The notes beneath the pieces are model-generated. The model was not told where the DNA came from. It searched no databases and saw only the letters and a program-made list of their open reading frames with translations. Positions 8,029 through 16,231 of a stretch of 64,000 nt of DNA are shown here, one piece after another. Made by a program: the position numbers and the translations under genes. How positions within the stretch are numbered: position 1 is the stretch's first letter; every line of letters starts with the position of its first letter. This DNA is from Bacteroidota bacterium (GTDB lineage: Bacteria; Bacteroidota; Bacteroidia; Sphingobacteriales; Sphingobacteriaceae): assembly GCA_013285685.1 (NCBI GenBank), contig JABDHD010000004.1:1-64000 (forward strand). Reading direction: 5' to 3'.

Positions 8029-9423
8029 TTATATGGTTACTTCTAAATCGATCACTACTTTCCGTCGCTTGAAAAACAGGGGCAGCAGGAACATGACGAT
8101 CAGTACGCAGGCGATCAGCGAAAAGACAGCCAGCGAATGCAGGCCGGCATCGGTAGCCCCGGCTTTGAACTGGTGCTTCAGGCTGGAACCGGCCAGTATA
8201 GCGCCGATATAGCCTACCGTGCGAAACAGGCCAAAGCAGATGCCTACCTGGTCGTCCGGGGCCTCGGCATATAAGGTTGCCTGGTTTGATACCGTAAGAA
8301 TCCCTAAAGCTGCCCCGATGACTATCGTGATACTCACAATAAAATACACCGGCGAGGCGGTATTTAACAGGAAGATGCCTATGGTTGCTACAATAATGCA
8401 AAGCACACCTGTGCTCAGCAGGAGCTTGTAATTTTTATTTTTGGCGATTATCAAACTCAGTGCCATTGCGGTCAGCGAGAAGGGCAACATGATCAGCCCG
8501 ACACTTGAAGGGTTGATATGTTTGGACTGCTCCATCCATTGCGGCAGGCCGTAAAGCACCAGGTAAATAATAAAGTTGATGCCGATCTGACGCAGGAAGG
8601 TTGTATTTAAAAGCAAATTCAGGCTCAGTATTTTGATATCGATAAAAGGTTTAGGATGCCGGAGCTCAACAACTACTAATAGGATCAAAAGGATAACAGC
8701 AGCGGGGATTTTTAGGTACAAATAGGTTGGATAAAGGAGTGCCATTAAAAAAGCGAACAGGAAGGCGCAAAAGATCAGCAGGCCTAAAGGGTCCAGGTCT
8801 TTAAAGACTTGCAGGGCAGTTTGGTTGCGTTGAGCTTTTACCACCTTAACTTCATTTTTATTTTTGACCGACAGCAACAGGCCGATTAGCACCAAAGGAA
8901 TATTGATAAAGAAGATGCCCTTCCAGCCAAAGCTTTCCAGCAGGATACCCCCGAGGAACGGCCCGAATACCAGCGAAACCTGGCTCGCGATAGCGATAAT
9001 ACTTAATGTAAGGCCCGGCACATCCATGTTCAATGCTTTATAGCGTTGCCTGATCAGTGTCATGGAGGACGGATAAGCTGCCGAACTGCCCAGGCCTAAC
9101 AGCATGCGTGATACAATCAGCCAGCCAAAGCTTTGCGCACATACACCCACAATACCGGATAACAGGATCAGCAGGAAACCAAACAGGTTTATCTTACCGG
9201 GATTGAATACATCGCAAAGGCGGCCCATTAAGGGCTGGCCGATGGCCGAAGTAAAGTAAAGCGGAATAATGAGCAGCGCACCTGCACCGGGCTCCTGTTT
9301 AAAGGCCATGACGATGGTCAGCACCGCCGTAGCCAGCATGGTCGAGTTCAGTGGGTTAAGCATATTGCCCAATACCAGTGGCGCCAGAAACCTGGCCAGT
9401 CCTTTATCTTTTTTGTTTTTCAT
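8029..9423 (-). CDS. MFS drug-type exporter
   Basis: A 464-residue, highly hydrophobic protein with 12-14 transmembrane helices of the major facilitator superfamily. Loop 2-3 carries the motif-A-like GRLCDVFNPGKI, and SRMLLGLGSSAAYPSS matches helix 4 of DHA2-type drug:H+ antiporters. I start it at the ATG at 9423; extending to a TTG at 9471 would run across the double operator. It is divergent from a MarR repressor, and the paired 17-bp palindromes between them suggest repression relieved by a ligand. An isochorismatase-like gene follows 14 bp downstream. Confidence 0.9.
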   Translation of the reverse strand: MKNKKDKGLARFLAPLVLGNMLNPLNSTMLATAVLTIVMAFKQEPGAGALLIIPLYFTSAIGQPLMGRLCDVFNPGKINLFGFLLILLSGIVGVCAQSFGWLIVSRMLLGLGSSAAYPSSMTLIRQRYKALNMDVPGLTLSIIAIASQVSLVFGPFLGGILLESFGWKGIFFINIPLVLIGLLLSVKNKNEVKVVKAQRNQTALQVFKDLDPLGLLIFCAFLFAFLMALLYPTYLYLKIPAAVILLILLVVVELRHPKPFIDIKILSLNLLLNTTFLRQIGINFIIYLVLYGLPQWMEQSKHINPSSVGLIMLPFSLTAMALSLIIAKNKNYKLLLSTGVLCIIVATIGIFLLNTASPVYFIVSITIVIGAALGILTVSNQATLYAEAPDDQVGICFGLFRTVGYIGAILAGSSLKHQFKAGATDAGLHSLAVFSLIACVLIVMFLLPLFFKRRKVVIDLEVTI

Positions 9424-9439
9424 ATTACCAAAATCATTT

Positions 9440-9483
9440 ATCAAAGTTACTTTGATATTTTTAATTATCAAAGTAACTTTGAT
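9440..9483. promoter_or_regulatory. Double palindromic MarR operator
   Basis: Two 17-bp palindromes, ATCAAAGTTACTTTGAT (9440-9456) and ATCAAAGTAACTTTGAT (9467-9483), lie 27 bp centre to centre between the divergent MFS and MarR starts. They are reverse complements of each other, and the right copy extends to 21 bp (TTATCA...TGATAA). The size, symmetry and position are as expected for two MarR dimers controlling both promoters. Confidence 0.85.
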
Positions 9484-9520
9484 AATTATTTCTTACCTTT
9501 ATATCTCACTAAATAAAACA

Positions 9521-9955
9521 ATGGTTACCGAACAAGATAAAGAAGTAGCGCACAGCATCCGCGACCTGGTTACCCGGATGAACCGAAGGCTCAGGAAGCA
9601 GATTAGCAACCCCGAACAGCTATCGGTTGCTGAGCTCAATGTTATACAATTGCTTGTGGATAACAAGCAATTACTACCATCGGAGCTTTGCACACAGCTG
9701 AACCTATCATCGCAATATGTATCACAGGTACTTAACAGGCTCACGGAGCTGGGCTATATCTCCCGCCAATCCGTATCGTCGGATAAAAGGAAGTCCTACG
9801 CAGTCATTACAACAAAAGGCAGTGAGTGGCTGGCAGACAGCCGTAAAGAAAGGGAGGAATGGCTGGCTATGGCAATCTCAAAACAATATTCGGCTGCAGA
9901 TAAATCTCTTATTCAAAAGGTGGTAGCGCTACTGGCGGTATTACCTGAACTATAA
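9521..9955 (+). CDS. MarR-family transcriptional repressor
   Basis: A 144-residue protein. The winged helix-turn-helix spans about residues 40-110, with LSSQYVSQVLNRLTELGYI as recognition helix and start of the wing, and SSDKRKSYAVITTKG as the wing itself (a D-R-R-type motif). Flanking helices form the dimer interface. I use the ATG at 9521, just after the operator; longer in-frame starts lie inside the MFS gene. It is divergent from the MFS exporter and probably represses both genes. The inducer is unknown, but an aromatic or phenolic compound would fit MarR and isochorismatase-like neighbours. Confidence 0.93.
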   Translation: MVTEQDKEVAHSIRDLVTRMNRRLRKQISNPEQLSVAELNVIQLLVDNKQLLPSELCTQLNLSSQYVSQVLNRLTELGYISRQSVSSDKRKSYAVITTKGSEWLADSRKEREEWLAMAISKQYSAADKSLIQKVVALLAVLPEL

Positions 9956-10000
9956 GCGGATAGTTAGATTTACACCAAATTTAATATAATCGTTGTCTGA

Positions 10001-10174
10001 TTATTTGCTCAAAAATGACCGGTCAGAGCACCAACTCAACTTTAGCGGCAGATGTGCTTTTGTCGCCTTTACATACCCCTTAGTATGCCGTTTATATCTT
10101 TCTTTTACATCTACCGTGCAACCAACATAGTGTTTGCCATTGTTTAGTTCCAGGATATAAACGTAATACCACAT
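10001..10174 (-). pseudogene. Truncated duplicate of the GIY-YIG nuclease gene
   Basis: Starts exactly like the intact gene at 10620 (MWYYVYILELNNGKHYVGCT) and stays almost identical up to KLSW. It then diverges to CSDRSFLSK and a stop, giving 57 residues. The C-terminal helix with the catalytic glutamate is missing. It lies 446 bp from its parent inside a duplicated segment, so this is a broken copy made by tandem duplication. Confidence 0.8.
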
Positions 10175-10317
10175 TCAACGAAATTAAAAAACTTCCTGAA
10201 AGAAAGCGGACTTCGTCCGCCGAAGCCCGCTCCAGATATCAGGGACAGAAAAATATTAAGAACAAAAAGCCCGCCTTCGCTAAAGCTTCGGCGGGCGAAG
10301 GCGGAGAGAGAGGGATT
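10027..10317. repeat. Direct repeat copy 1 (GIY-YIG start, hairpin, tRNA-Ser 3' end)
   Basis: About 291 bp nearly identical to 10473-10763, at an offset of 446 bp, with only a handful of mismatches (for example around 10112, 10125 and 10238). It carries the N-terminal two thirds of the GIY-YIG gene, a GC-rich hairpin (CCGCCTTCGC...GCGAAGGCGG) and the last bases of tRNA-Ser. The match breaks inside what would be the T-arm region, so the junction lies in the tRNA gene. Confidence 0.9.
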
Positions 10318-10380
10318 AACTTCGTTGATCCCTTGTTGGGGAGGCTTAAAACAATTTATTGCCTGTTCGTTATCGCTCAT

Positions 10381-10620
10381 TTAAAACAGATGTTTAACCG
10401 CGAACGCCCTACCCGAACCGGATTTAAGATAATTCTCAAACTCATAAGCTTTGTATCGATTGGGGAAAGAGCAGCACCAACTCAACTTTAGCGGCAGATG
10501 TGCTTTTGTCGCCTTTACATACCCCTTAGTATGCCGTTTATATCTTTCTTTTACATCTACTGTGCAACCAACGTAGTGTTTGCCATTGTTTAGTTCCAGG
10601 ATATAAACGTAATACCACAT
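10381..10620 (-). CDS. Small GIY-YIG nuclease-domain protein
   Basis: A 79-residue single-domain protein of the UPF0213/YhbQ-like GIY-YIG group. YYVYIL and HYVGCT represent the GIY and YIG strands, the R in VKERYKRH is the catalytic arginine region, and the glutamate in AYEFENYLKSGSGRAF is the metal ligand. Length is normal for these minimal nucleases. Homologues commonly sit near tRNA or rRNA genes in Bacteroidota (from memory). Here the gene is downstream of tRNA-Ser on the same strand and within a tandem duplication, which fits either a repair or housekeeping nuclease or a selfish DNA passenger. Confidence 0.88.
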   Translation of the reverse strand: MWYYVYILELNNGKHYVGCTVDVKERYKRHTKGYVKATKAHLPLKLSWCCSFPNRYKAYEFENYLKSGSGRAFAVKHLF

Positions 10621-10763
10621 TCAACGAAATTAAAAAACTTCCTGAAAGAAAGCGGACTTCGTCCGCCGAAGCCCGCTCCAGATCTTAGGGACAGAAAAAT
10701 ATTAAGAACAAAAAGCCCGCCTTCGCTAAAGCTTCGGCGGGCGAAGGCGGAGAGAGAGGGATT
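10473..10763. repeat. Direct repeat copy 2 (parental copy overlapping tRNA-Ser)
   Basis: The parental partner of 10027-10317. Its right end covers the last 16 bases of the real tRNA-Ser gene (10748-10763), and its left end stops within the GIY-YIG coding region. The internal hairpin arms CCGCCTTCGC and GCGAAGGCGG lie just 3' of the tRNA and could act as its processing or termination signal. Confidence 0.9.
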
Positions 10764-10834
10764 CGAACCCCCGGTACCTGTTACAGTACACCTGATTTCG
10801 AATCAGGCACATTGAACCGCTCTGACATCTCTCC
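10748..10834 (-). tRNA. tRNA-Ser (anticodon CGA)
   Basis: Read on the minus strand from 10834: acceptor GGAGAGA pairs with TCTCTCC, followed by discriminator G. The anticodon stem CCTGA/TCAGG encloses loop TTCGAAA, giving anticodon CGA, which reads TCG (serine). A long variable arm and the T-arm GGGGGTTCGAATCCC follow. The 87-nt length and long variable arm are those of a class II serine tRNA. CCA is not encoded. Confidence 0.95.
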
Positions 10835-10922
10835 GGGTTCTGATTTTTTTCAGGGTGCAAATATATTATACATTCTCAAAAAAATGTGCTTTTTTAACGA
10901 CTTAAAATAAAGTGCCGATACT

Positions 10923-10930
10923 TACATTTG
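10923..10930 (+). promoter_or_regulatory. -7 promoter element
   Basis: TACATTTG matches the Bacteroidota -7 consensus TAnnTTTG exactly and lies 43 bp before the ATG at 10974. No convincing TTG is seen at the -33 position, so the promoter is supported by one box only. Confidence 0.5.
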
Positions 10931-10973
10931 GCCGGAGCGATAACAGTTCGCTTCATCTGACCAAAAGAAACAT

Positions 10974-11528
10974 ATGGAAAACACACAAAACACAGCCCTA
11001 TTGGTAATGGATATGCAAACGGCGATCCTCGGCATGCTGCCAACGGCCGCAGACTTTGTTGAAAACGTAGAAAAAGCGATAGCAAAAGCACGGGCCGGTG
11101 CTATCCCGGTAATTTACGTTGTCGTTGGATTCAGAACGGGCGCGCCGGAAGCCAGCCCAAACAATAAAGGTTTTGCCGGGGCCAGGGAGCGGTTTGGGCA
11201 AATGTCGCCTGAAGCATTTATGGCTATCGCGCCTGCGATTGCACCGCAGGAAGGCGACATTACTGTGGTAAAACGCCGGGTAAGCGCATTTACCGGCAGC
11301 GACCTTGAAGTGGTATTACGAGCGCAGGGAATCCAGCACATCGTGCTCACCGGCATCGCGACCAGCGGTGTTGTATTATCAACCACCCGCGAGGCCGCTG
11401 ATAAAGATTACCGCATAACTATATTAGCCGACTGCTGCGCTGATGGCGACGAAGAAGTTCACCGGGTACTAACTACAAAAGTTTTCCCGCGGCAGGCAGA
11501 TGTGATTAGTGTAGAGGGATGGAATTGA
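10974..11528 (+). CDS. Isochorismatase-fold protein lacking the catalytic cysteine (paralogue)
   Basis: A 184-residue member of the cysteine-hydrolase superfamily, paralogous to the protein at 7436-8014 (shared RVSAF-x-GSDLE and REAAD-[RK]-DY). The conserved Asp (LLVMDMQ) and Lys (VVKRRVSAF) are present. The nucleophile motif reads GIATSGVVLST, with Val where Cys is expected. It has its own -7 element and is monocistronic, unlike its paralogue. The shared loss of Cys means this is a subfamily trait and not a chance mutation. Substrate unknown; a non-hydrolytic role is possible. Confidence 0.85.
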   Translation: MENTQNTALLVMDMQTAILGMLPTAADFVENVEKAIAKARAGAIPVIYVVVGFRTGAPEASPNNKGFAGARERFGQMSPEAFMAIAPAIAPQEGDITVVKRRVSAFTGSDLEVVLRAQGIQHIVLTGIATSGVVLSTTREAADKDYRITILADCCADGDEEVHRVLTTKVFPRQADVISVEGWN

Positions 11529-11570
11529 GCTCAGAGCGCTGTCATCGTTCAAAACAAAATTTAACAGCGA

Positions 11571-11601
11571 TTGCGGTTATCGGCTGTACTCGCTATGTTT
11601 G
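11571..11601 (+). promoter_or_regulatory. Bacteroidota-type promoter of the propeller gene
   Basis: TTG at 11571-11573, a 20-base spacer, then TATGTTTG at 11594-11601, an exact TAnnTTTG. The expected start of transcription is about 11607, giving a leader of about 20 bases before the ATG at 11627. Best promoter match in this part of the window. Confidence 0.7.
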
Positions 11602-11626
11602 ATCATGATTTTTAAGATAGCGGGGT

Positions 11627-12763
11627 ATGAAACTAACCAATAAGAAACTTGCGTTGTTGCTGTTCGCGGCTTTGCTGCTCATCAGTGACGGCCTGTCTGC
11701 ACAAACCACTGGCTCGCAGAAAAGTAAACCGCTTTCCGGTCATTATTTGTTTGTTGCCGTGCCCGGCATTCGCGACTACATGGGCTATGGCGGACATGGC
11801 TTGCTGGTTTTTGATATGGACCATAATCACCGGTTTGTCAAACGGATATCAACCGGCGGTTTTCATCCCGATGGCAAGCCATCCAATGTAAAAGGTATAG
11901 CCGTGAGCGTGCTATTAAACAGCATTTATATCAGCACCATTGAATCCCTGCAGCGTATCGATCTCAGCACAGGCAAGGTAATATGGGAAAAGAAGATCGA
12001 TGGCGGCTGCGACCGCATGTCGATATCGCCGGACGGTAAAACGATGTATTTGCCTTCATTCGAAAATAATACCTGGAACGTGCTGGATTGCAAAACCGGT
12101 GATATTATAAAAAAGATCGAAGGGTTTAAGCGTTCGCATAATACGCTTTACGGGCCGTCGGGCGATCATGTTTATTTGGATGACCTGGCATCGCGCTGGT
12201 TATTGGTTGCGGATGCCAAAACAAATGCGGTAACCGGTAAAGTTGGCCCGTTTGGGAATTTCATCCGCCCGTTTACCGTTAACGGCAATGAAACCCGTGT
12301 TTATGTAACCATCGACAGCTTATTTGGCTTTGAGGTTGGCGATCTGAAAACCGACAAAAAGCTTGCCCGCATTAATGTGGAAGGCTGGGACACCGGGCCT
12401 GTAAGACGCCACGGCGACCCAAGTCATGGCATCGGCCTTACGCCGGATGAAAAAGAATTGTGGCTATGCGACGGCTATAATATGCGCCTGCATGTTTTCA
12501 GCGCGGCCCCGCCCTACCAGCAGCTAACTACCATCCCTTTGCAGGATATGCCGGGCTGGATCACCTTCAGCATTGATGGCAAATATGCCTACCCGTCGAG
12601 CGGTGAAGTGATCGATGTGAAAACACGCAAGGTGCTTTTAACGCTTAAAGATGAATTTTTTAACAGCGTGGGCAGCGAAAAGATGGTTGAAGTTGACCTT
12701 AAAAACGGCATGATAGTAAAAGCCGGCGACCAGTTTGGCGTTGGGCGGTTATCGCGCAAGTGA
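11627..12763 (+). CDS. Secreted YncE/YVTN-like beta-propeller protein
   Basis: A 378-residue protein with a signal peptide (1-25, ending GLSAQT) and repeated propeller motifs such as RMSISPDGKTMYLP, GLTPDEKELWLCDGYNMRLH and WITFSIDGKYAYPSSG, typical of YncE/lactonase-like seven-bladed propellers. KGIAVSVLLNSIYISTIESL is a further blade. No catalytic residues can be named. It may bind a ligand or metal in the periplasm or at the surface. Transcribed from its own promoter, upstream of the TMTC-like gene. Confidence 0.82.
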   Translation: MKLTNKKLALLLFAALLLISDGLSAQTTGSQKSKPLSGHYLFVAVPGIRDYMGYGGHGLLVFDMDHNHRFVKRISTGGFHPDGKPSNVKGIAVSVLLNSIYISTIESLQRIDLSTGKVIWEKKIDGGCDRMSISPDGKTMYLPSFENNTWNVLDCKTGDIIKKIEGFKRSHNTLYGPSGDHVYLDDLASRWLLVADAKTNAVTGKVGPFGNFIRPFTVNGNETRVYVTIDSLFGFEVGDLKTDKKLARINVEGWDTGPVRRHGDPSHGIGLTPDEKELWLCDGYNMRLHVFSAAPPYQQLTTIPLQDMPGWITFSIDGKYAYPSSGEVIDVKTRKVLLTLKDEFFNSVGSEKMVEVDLKNGMIVKAGDQFGVGRLSRK

Positions 12764-12891
12764 ATTAACATCATGCAAATTTATCCACCAATCAACGTTA
12801 AATTCAATTTCGGCTCACAGGTTTTATTTGTGTGTATTATATTTACCTGCCGACAAAATAGCTAACACTTGCATAAGCGCGGTTGCTCCAA

Positions 12892-15207
12892 ATGATGAAA
12901 CGCCCCTTAATTACCGGCATTGGTTTAATGCTGCTCCTTACGCTCATAACCTACCTGAACCACTTTGATAACGCCTTTCATTTCGACGATTTTCATACCA
13001 TCGTAAATAATGCCAATATCCGCACGCTAAAAAATACCCCGCGCTTTTTTACCGACGGACGCACCAGCAGCGTATTACCGCAAAACCAGGCTTACAGGCC
13101 GGTAACTGTACTTTCGTTAGCTGTTGATTACTGGCTGGCCGGCGATTATTATCCATCCTATTTTCAAATGTCAACTTTTATCTTGTTCCTTATACAAGGT
13201 ATATTGATGGTATTCCTGTTCAAAAAGATATTCGATCGGTCGGTCAAGTTCGGGCCAAACGTTTATGTGGCGCTGGTAGCAGTCACCTGGTACATGCTGC
13301 ATCCCGCCAACGCCGAAACAGTTAATTATATAATCGCGCGGACTGATGTACAATCCACCCTTTTTGTTTTACTGGGCCTGGTGATGTACATTTTTTCACC
13401 CTTTTGCAGAAAAACATACTTGTATTTAATTGCGGTTGGCATCGGCGCCCTGTGCAAACCCACCGCTGTAATGTTTGCGCCCATCCTGTTCTTTTATATT
13501 TTGTTTTTTGAGGAAAAGATCGGGTTGAACGAGTTGTTCAAAAAAAGCCGCTTTAAGCAAATTTGGGGCGTATTTGTTAAAACACTGCCATCGATCCTAT
13601 TCTGTACGGTGATGTACGTGTTTACCGGTAAAATGACCCCAAAAACCTGGGAACCCGGCGGCGCATCGGCCATACAATACCTCATTACGCAACCCTTTGT
13701 CATCCTTCATTATTTCGCCGAGTTTTTCCTGCCCACAAGTCTCAGCGCAGATACCGACTGGAAATTACTGCCGTCCGTTTGGGATATTCGCTTTATTGCC
13801 GGCTGCGCCTTTATCCTGGCGATGTTGGTTGTTGCCATTTATGCATCCAAAAAAACGCGGTTGCGGCCCATCAGCTTTGGCATAATCTGGTTCTTTTTGG
13901 CGTTGGTCCCAACTTCCAGTGTCATTCCGCTTGGCGAGGTATTGAATGACCATCGCATGTATTTCCCTTTCGTCGGCCTGGTTATGAGCATAAGCTGGGC
14001 GCTTGGTTTGCTTTATGTGAGGTACCTTTCGGGGGTAAGGAAAGAACTGGTTTTTACAGTGATAGCCTTGATATTGGCCGCCTACGCTTATGGTACCTGG
14101 CAACGCAATATCGTTTGGCATACCGAGGAAAGCTTGTGGCGCGATGTAACCATAAAAAGCCCTGAAAATGGCAGGGGGCTGATGAATTATGCTCTGGCGT
14201 TGTATGGCCGGTCGGATTTTTACGGCGCCGAAAAATATTTAAAGCTGGCAGAAAAGATCACACCGGAGTACTCGTCGGTTTATACCAACCTTGGGCTTGT
14301 AAAAGAAAATGAAGGTGATTTGGTGCTCGCCGAGAATTATTACAAAGCGGGCGTAAAACTGGGCAGCAACTATCCTGACCCCCTGACTTTTTATGGCCGG
14401 TTTTTAATAAAACAATGGCGCTTTACCGAGGCGATACCGCTGCTGCAAAAAGCGATTACCGTTTCGCCGCTTGATATCGAAGCCCGGGCATTGCTGATGA
14501 CCATCTATTCGATGACTGCAGACTGGGACAAGTTAAAAACGCTGGCGCAGCAAAGCCTGGCGCTTTTTCCTCAAAATCCCGATGTGATCAACTACCTGGA
14601 AGCGGCCAACAAAAAGGAAAACGAGCTGGATGTGGTTGACGAAAAAATAAGGCTGCACCCCGACTACGCAAAATTCACCGATTTAAGCGTACTCGACTAC
14701 CAGTTCGGGCGGTATGAGCAATGCATCACAACCGCACAGGAAGCTATTAATATCAATCCGAAATATGCCGAGGCGTATAATAACATCGGCGCGGCCTGTC
14801 TCAAACTGAAGCAGTACGACAGGGCGATTGATGCCCTTAAACAGGCCCTGCAGTTGAAGCCGGCCTTTATGCTCGCAAAAAATAACCTGGACTCGGCAGA
14901 ACGGGAGCTCAAAAGCCAGGGGCCAAAATCGGCTGATCTGACCGCCGCCGGTTATATCAATCTGAGCCTCTACTATTTTAACAACAAACGCTACCAGGAC
15001 TGTATCGACGCTTGCAATAAAGCCCTTGCGTTGAAACCGGGTTATGACCTGGCTTACAATAACATCTGCGCATCGTATAACAAGATGGGCAAATACGATG
15101 AAGCTATCGCGGCCGCAAAAAAAGGATTACAATCCAATCCCAATAATCAATTCCTGAAAAATAATCTTGCGGAAGCGATAAAAGGCCGGTACACCGTGAA
15201 AAAATAA
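12892..15207 (+). CDS. TMTC-like multi-spanning membrane protein with TPR domain
   Basis: About 771 residues: an N-terminal membrane half (about 1-420, roughly ten helices) followed by a TPR half (about 440-765). The first loop has an acidic FHFDDFHTIVNN motif, like the DD/DE motif in loop 1 of GT-C glycosyltransferases, and NQAYRPVTVLSLAVDYW matches TMTC/DUF1736-like proteins. By that family's logic it may transfer sugars from a lipid carrier to secreted proteins, with TPRs binding the acceptor. The function is inferred. I start at the first ATG (12892; another ATG follows at 12895) and not the TTG at 12883. Monocistronic. Confidence 0.8.
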   Translation: MMKRPLITGIGLMLLLTLITYLNHFDNAFHFDDFHTIVNNANIRTLKNTPRFFTDGRTSSVLPQNQAYRPVTVLSLAVDYWLAGDYYPSYFQMSTFILFLIQGILMVFLFKKIFDRSVKFGPNVYVALVAVTWYMLHPANAETVNYIIARTDVQSTLFVLLGLVMYIFSPFCRKTYLYLIAVGIGALCKPTAVMFAPILFFYILFFEEKIGLNELFKKSRFKQIWGVFVKTLPSILFCTVMYVFTGKMTPKTWEPGGASAIQYLITQPFVILHYFAEFFLPTSLSADTDWKLLPSVWDIRFIAGCAFILAMLVVAIYASKKTRLRPISFGIIWFFLALVPTSSVIPLGEVLNDHRMYFPFVGLVMSISWALGLLYVRYLSGVRKELVFTVIALILAAYAYGTWQRNIVWHTEESLWRDVTIKSPENGRGLMNYALALYGRSDFYGAEKYLKLAEKITPEYSSVYTNLGLVKENEGDLVLAENYYKAGVKLGSNYPDPLTFYGRFLIKQWRFTEAIPLLQKAITVSPLDIEARALLMTIYSMTADWDKLKTLAQQSLALFPQNPDVINYLEAANKKENELDVVDEKIRLHPDYAKFTDLSVLDYQFGRYEQCITTAQEAININPKYAEAYNNIGAACLKLKQYDRAIDALKQALQLKPAFMLAKNNLDSAERELKSQGPKSADLTAAGYINLSLYYFNNKRYQDCIDACNKALALKPGYDLAYNNICASYNKMGKYDEAIAAAKKGLQSNPNNQFLKNNLAEAIKGRYTVKK

Positions 15208-15567
15208 AATGAATTCTGTGTTTAGCAATTGAAAATTCTAAACATTCAAACTGTACTTAATTGAAAAATGCGAACACTAGGCAACTCCTTTTCGATATGG
15301 CATTAACTTCTAGAGATGCACCCAAATAAGGCGAAATCGTTTTTATTCCAGAGCATCGCTTTTGGAAACTGAGCACCAAACAGGGTGATCTCTATAAAAT
15401 TATTGGCATACGGAATGCTTTTGGGCTAAATAGGTTGAAAATGCTTAACTTTGTAAGTTAAGATGTTAAAAACTTTAACAAACTTTAACAGTTAAGTTTA
15501 TTATGTTTACTTACGTTTGAAAAGGCCAGAATAATCAACAACTATCCCGTTAAATCTCTTTTATCAA
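15208..15567. other. Intergenic region with gene remnant and palindromic control region
   Basis: No intact gene. Codons at 15330-15461 are open and look protein-like (FWKLSTKQGDLYKIIGIRN) but have no start and were not recognised, so they may be the tail of a lost gene. They end in CTTAACTT-TGT-AAGTTAAG (15444-15462), a perfect 8-bp inverted repeat. Shortly after comes GTTAAA-AAC-TTTAAC, and the motif AACTTTAAC occurs twice in tandem. This AT-rich symmetric cluster lies about 90 bp before the three-gene cassette and could be its promoter/operator. Confidence 0.5.
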
Positions 15568-16230
15568 ATGGCGCATTATATAGTACCTCCAGATTACATC
15601 CCAGGATTTGAAAGTATTATTAAGTTAGACCCGCTGCAATTAGACAATTTAACTAACATAATTTCAGAATTAAAAATTGGCGAGAGATTTGATAGACTAA
15701 TCCGGCGGGCATCCGCTCATTTGCAGCCACTGTCTGAAATAGAGTTAAACAATATCATACGGTCTCTTGTAAGTTTAGTTGAGATATTCGATTCGTCCAA
15801 TAGAAATATTCCCAAATTTTCGAGTGACTTTTCCGAGTCTTATGTAGAGTCGAATCCCACTGCAACAAAAGAAGATGGAGATAAACTAAAGATCAATCTG
15901 TCTAAACTTTTGACAAAATATGATTACATTAGAATAACTTCCAAGGCATTTGATATAATACAAGAAAATCCAATAAATTTTAGAAAAGCCAGGATTGTCA
16001 GTGATATAAGATTTGTCTTTGATGATGACTTGGAAAAGGATAGCAAATATGCTGTTGTTGTCCATAATCTAAAATTAGAATGTTATAATCCTGAAGGCAC
16101 TTTAAATTTTTTTGCTGCAATGGATTTGGCTGATTTAAAAAAAATGAGAACTGTCATTGACAGGGCAATTGAAAAAGATCGCATCATTCGTGAAAATAAA
16201 CATACGATAGATATCATTGACTTAGCATAA
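15568..16230 (+). CDS. Accessory cassette gene 1, unknown function (220 aa)
   Basis: A soluble 220-residue protein with no signal peptide or membrane segment. The C-terminal half looks like the conserved core: ITSKAFDIIQENPINFRKAR, VSDIRFVFDDD, AVVVHNLKLECYN, then an alternating hydrophobic strand and DLADLKKMRTVIDRAIEKD, a charged helix. I have a memory of similar proteins in Proteobacteria but can name no family. Base composition is clearly more AT-rich than the flanking genes. One base separates its stop from the ATG of the next gene, so translation is coupled. Probably a component of a horizontally acquired multi-protein system. Confidence 0.8.
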   Translation: MAHYIVPPDYIPGFESIIKLDPLQLDNLTNIISELKIGERFDRLIRRASAHLQPLSEIELNNIIRSLVSLVEIFDSSNRNIPKFSSDFSESYVESNPTATKEDGDKLKINLSKLLTKYDYIRITSKAFDIIQENPINFRKARIVSDIRFVFDDDLEKDSKYAVVVHNLKLECYNPEGTLNFFAAMDLADLKKMRTVIDRAIEKDRIIRENKHTIDIIDLA

Positions 16231-16231
16231 T

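Noticed and set aside
9424-9471. Longer MFS protein starting at a TTG at 9471
   Set aside because: It would put one of the two MarR palindromes inside the coding region, and the extra N-terminus does not fit MFS proteins. The ATG at 9423 starts a normal first helix.
9269-9520. Longer MarR-family protein beginning inside the MFS gene
   Set aside because: The extra residues are a shadow of the opposite-strand MFS gene and cross the operator. The ATG at 9521 gives a standard MarR length.
10144-10380. 78-residue minus-strand frame between the two GIY-YIG copies
   Set aside because: It reads through the GC-rich hairpin and the duplicated tRNA end, and shares no protein features. It arises from the duplication junction.
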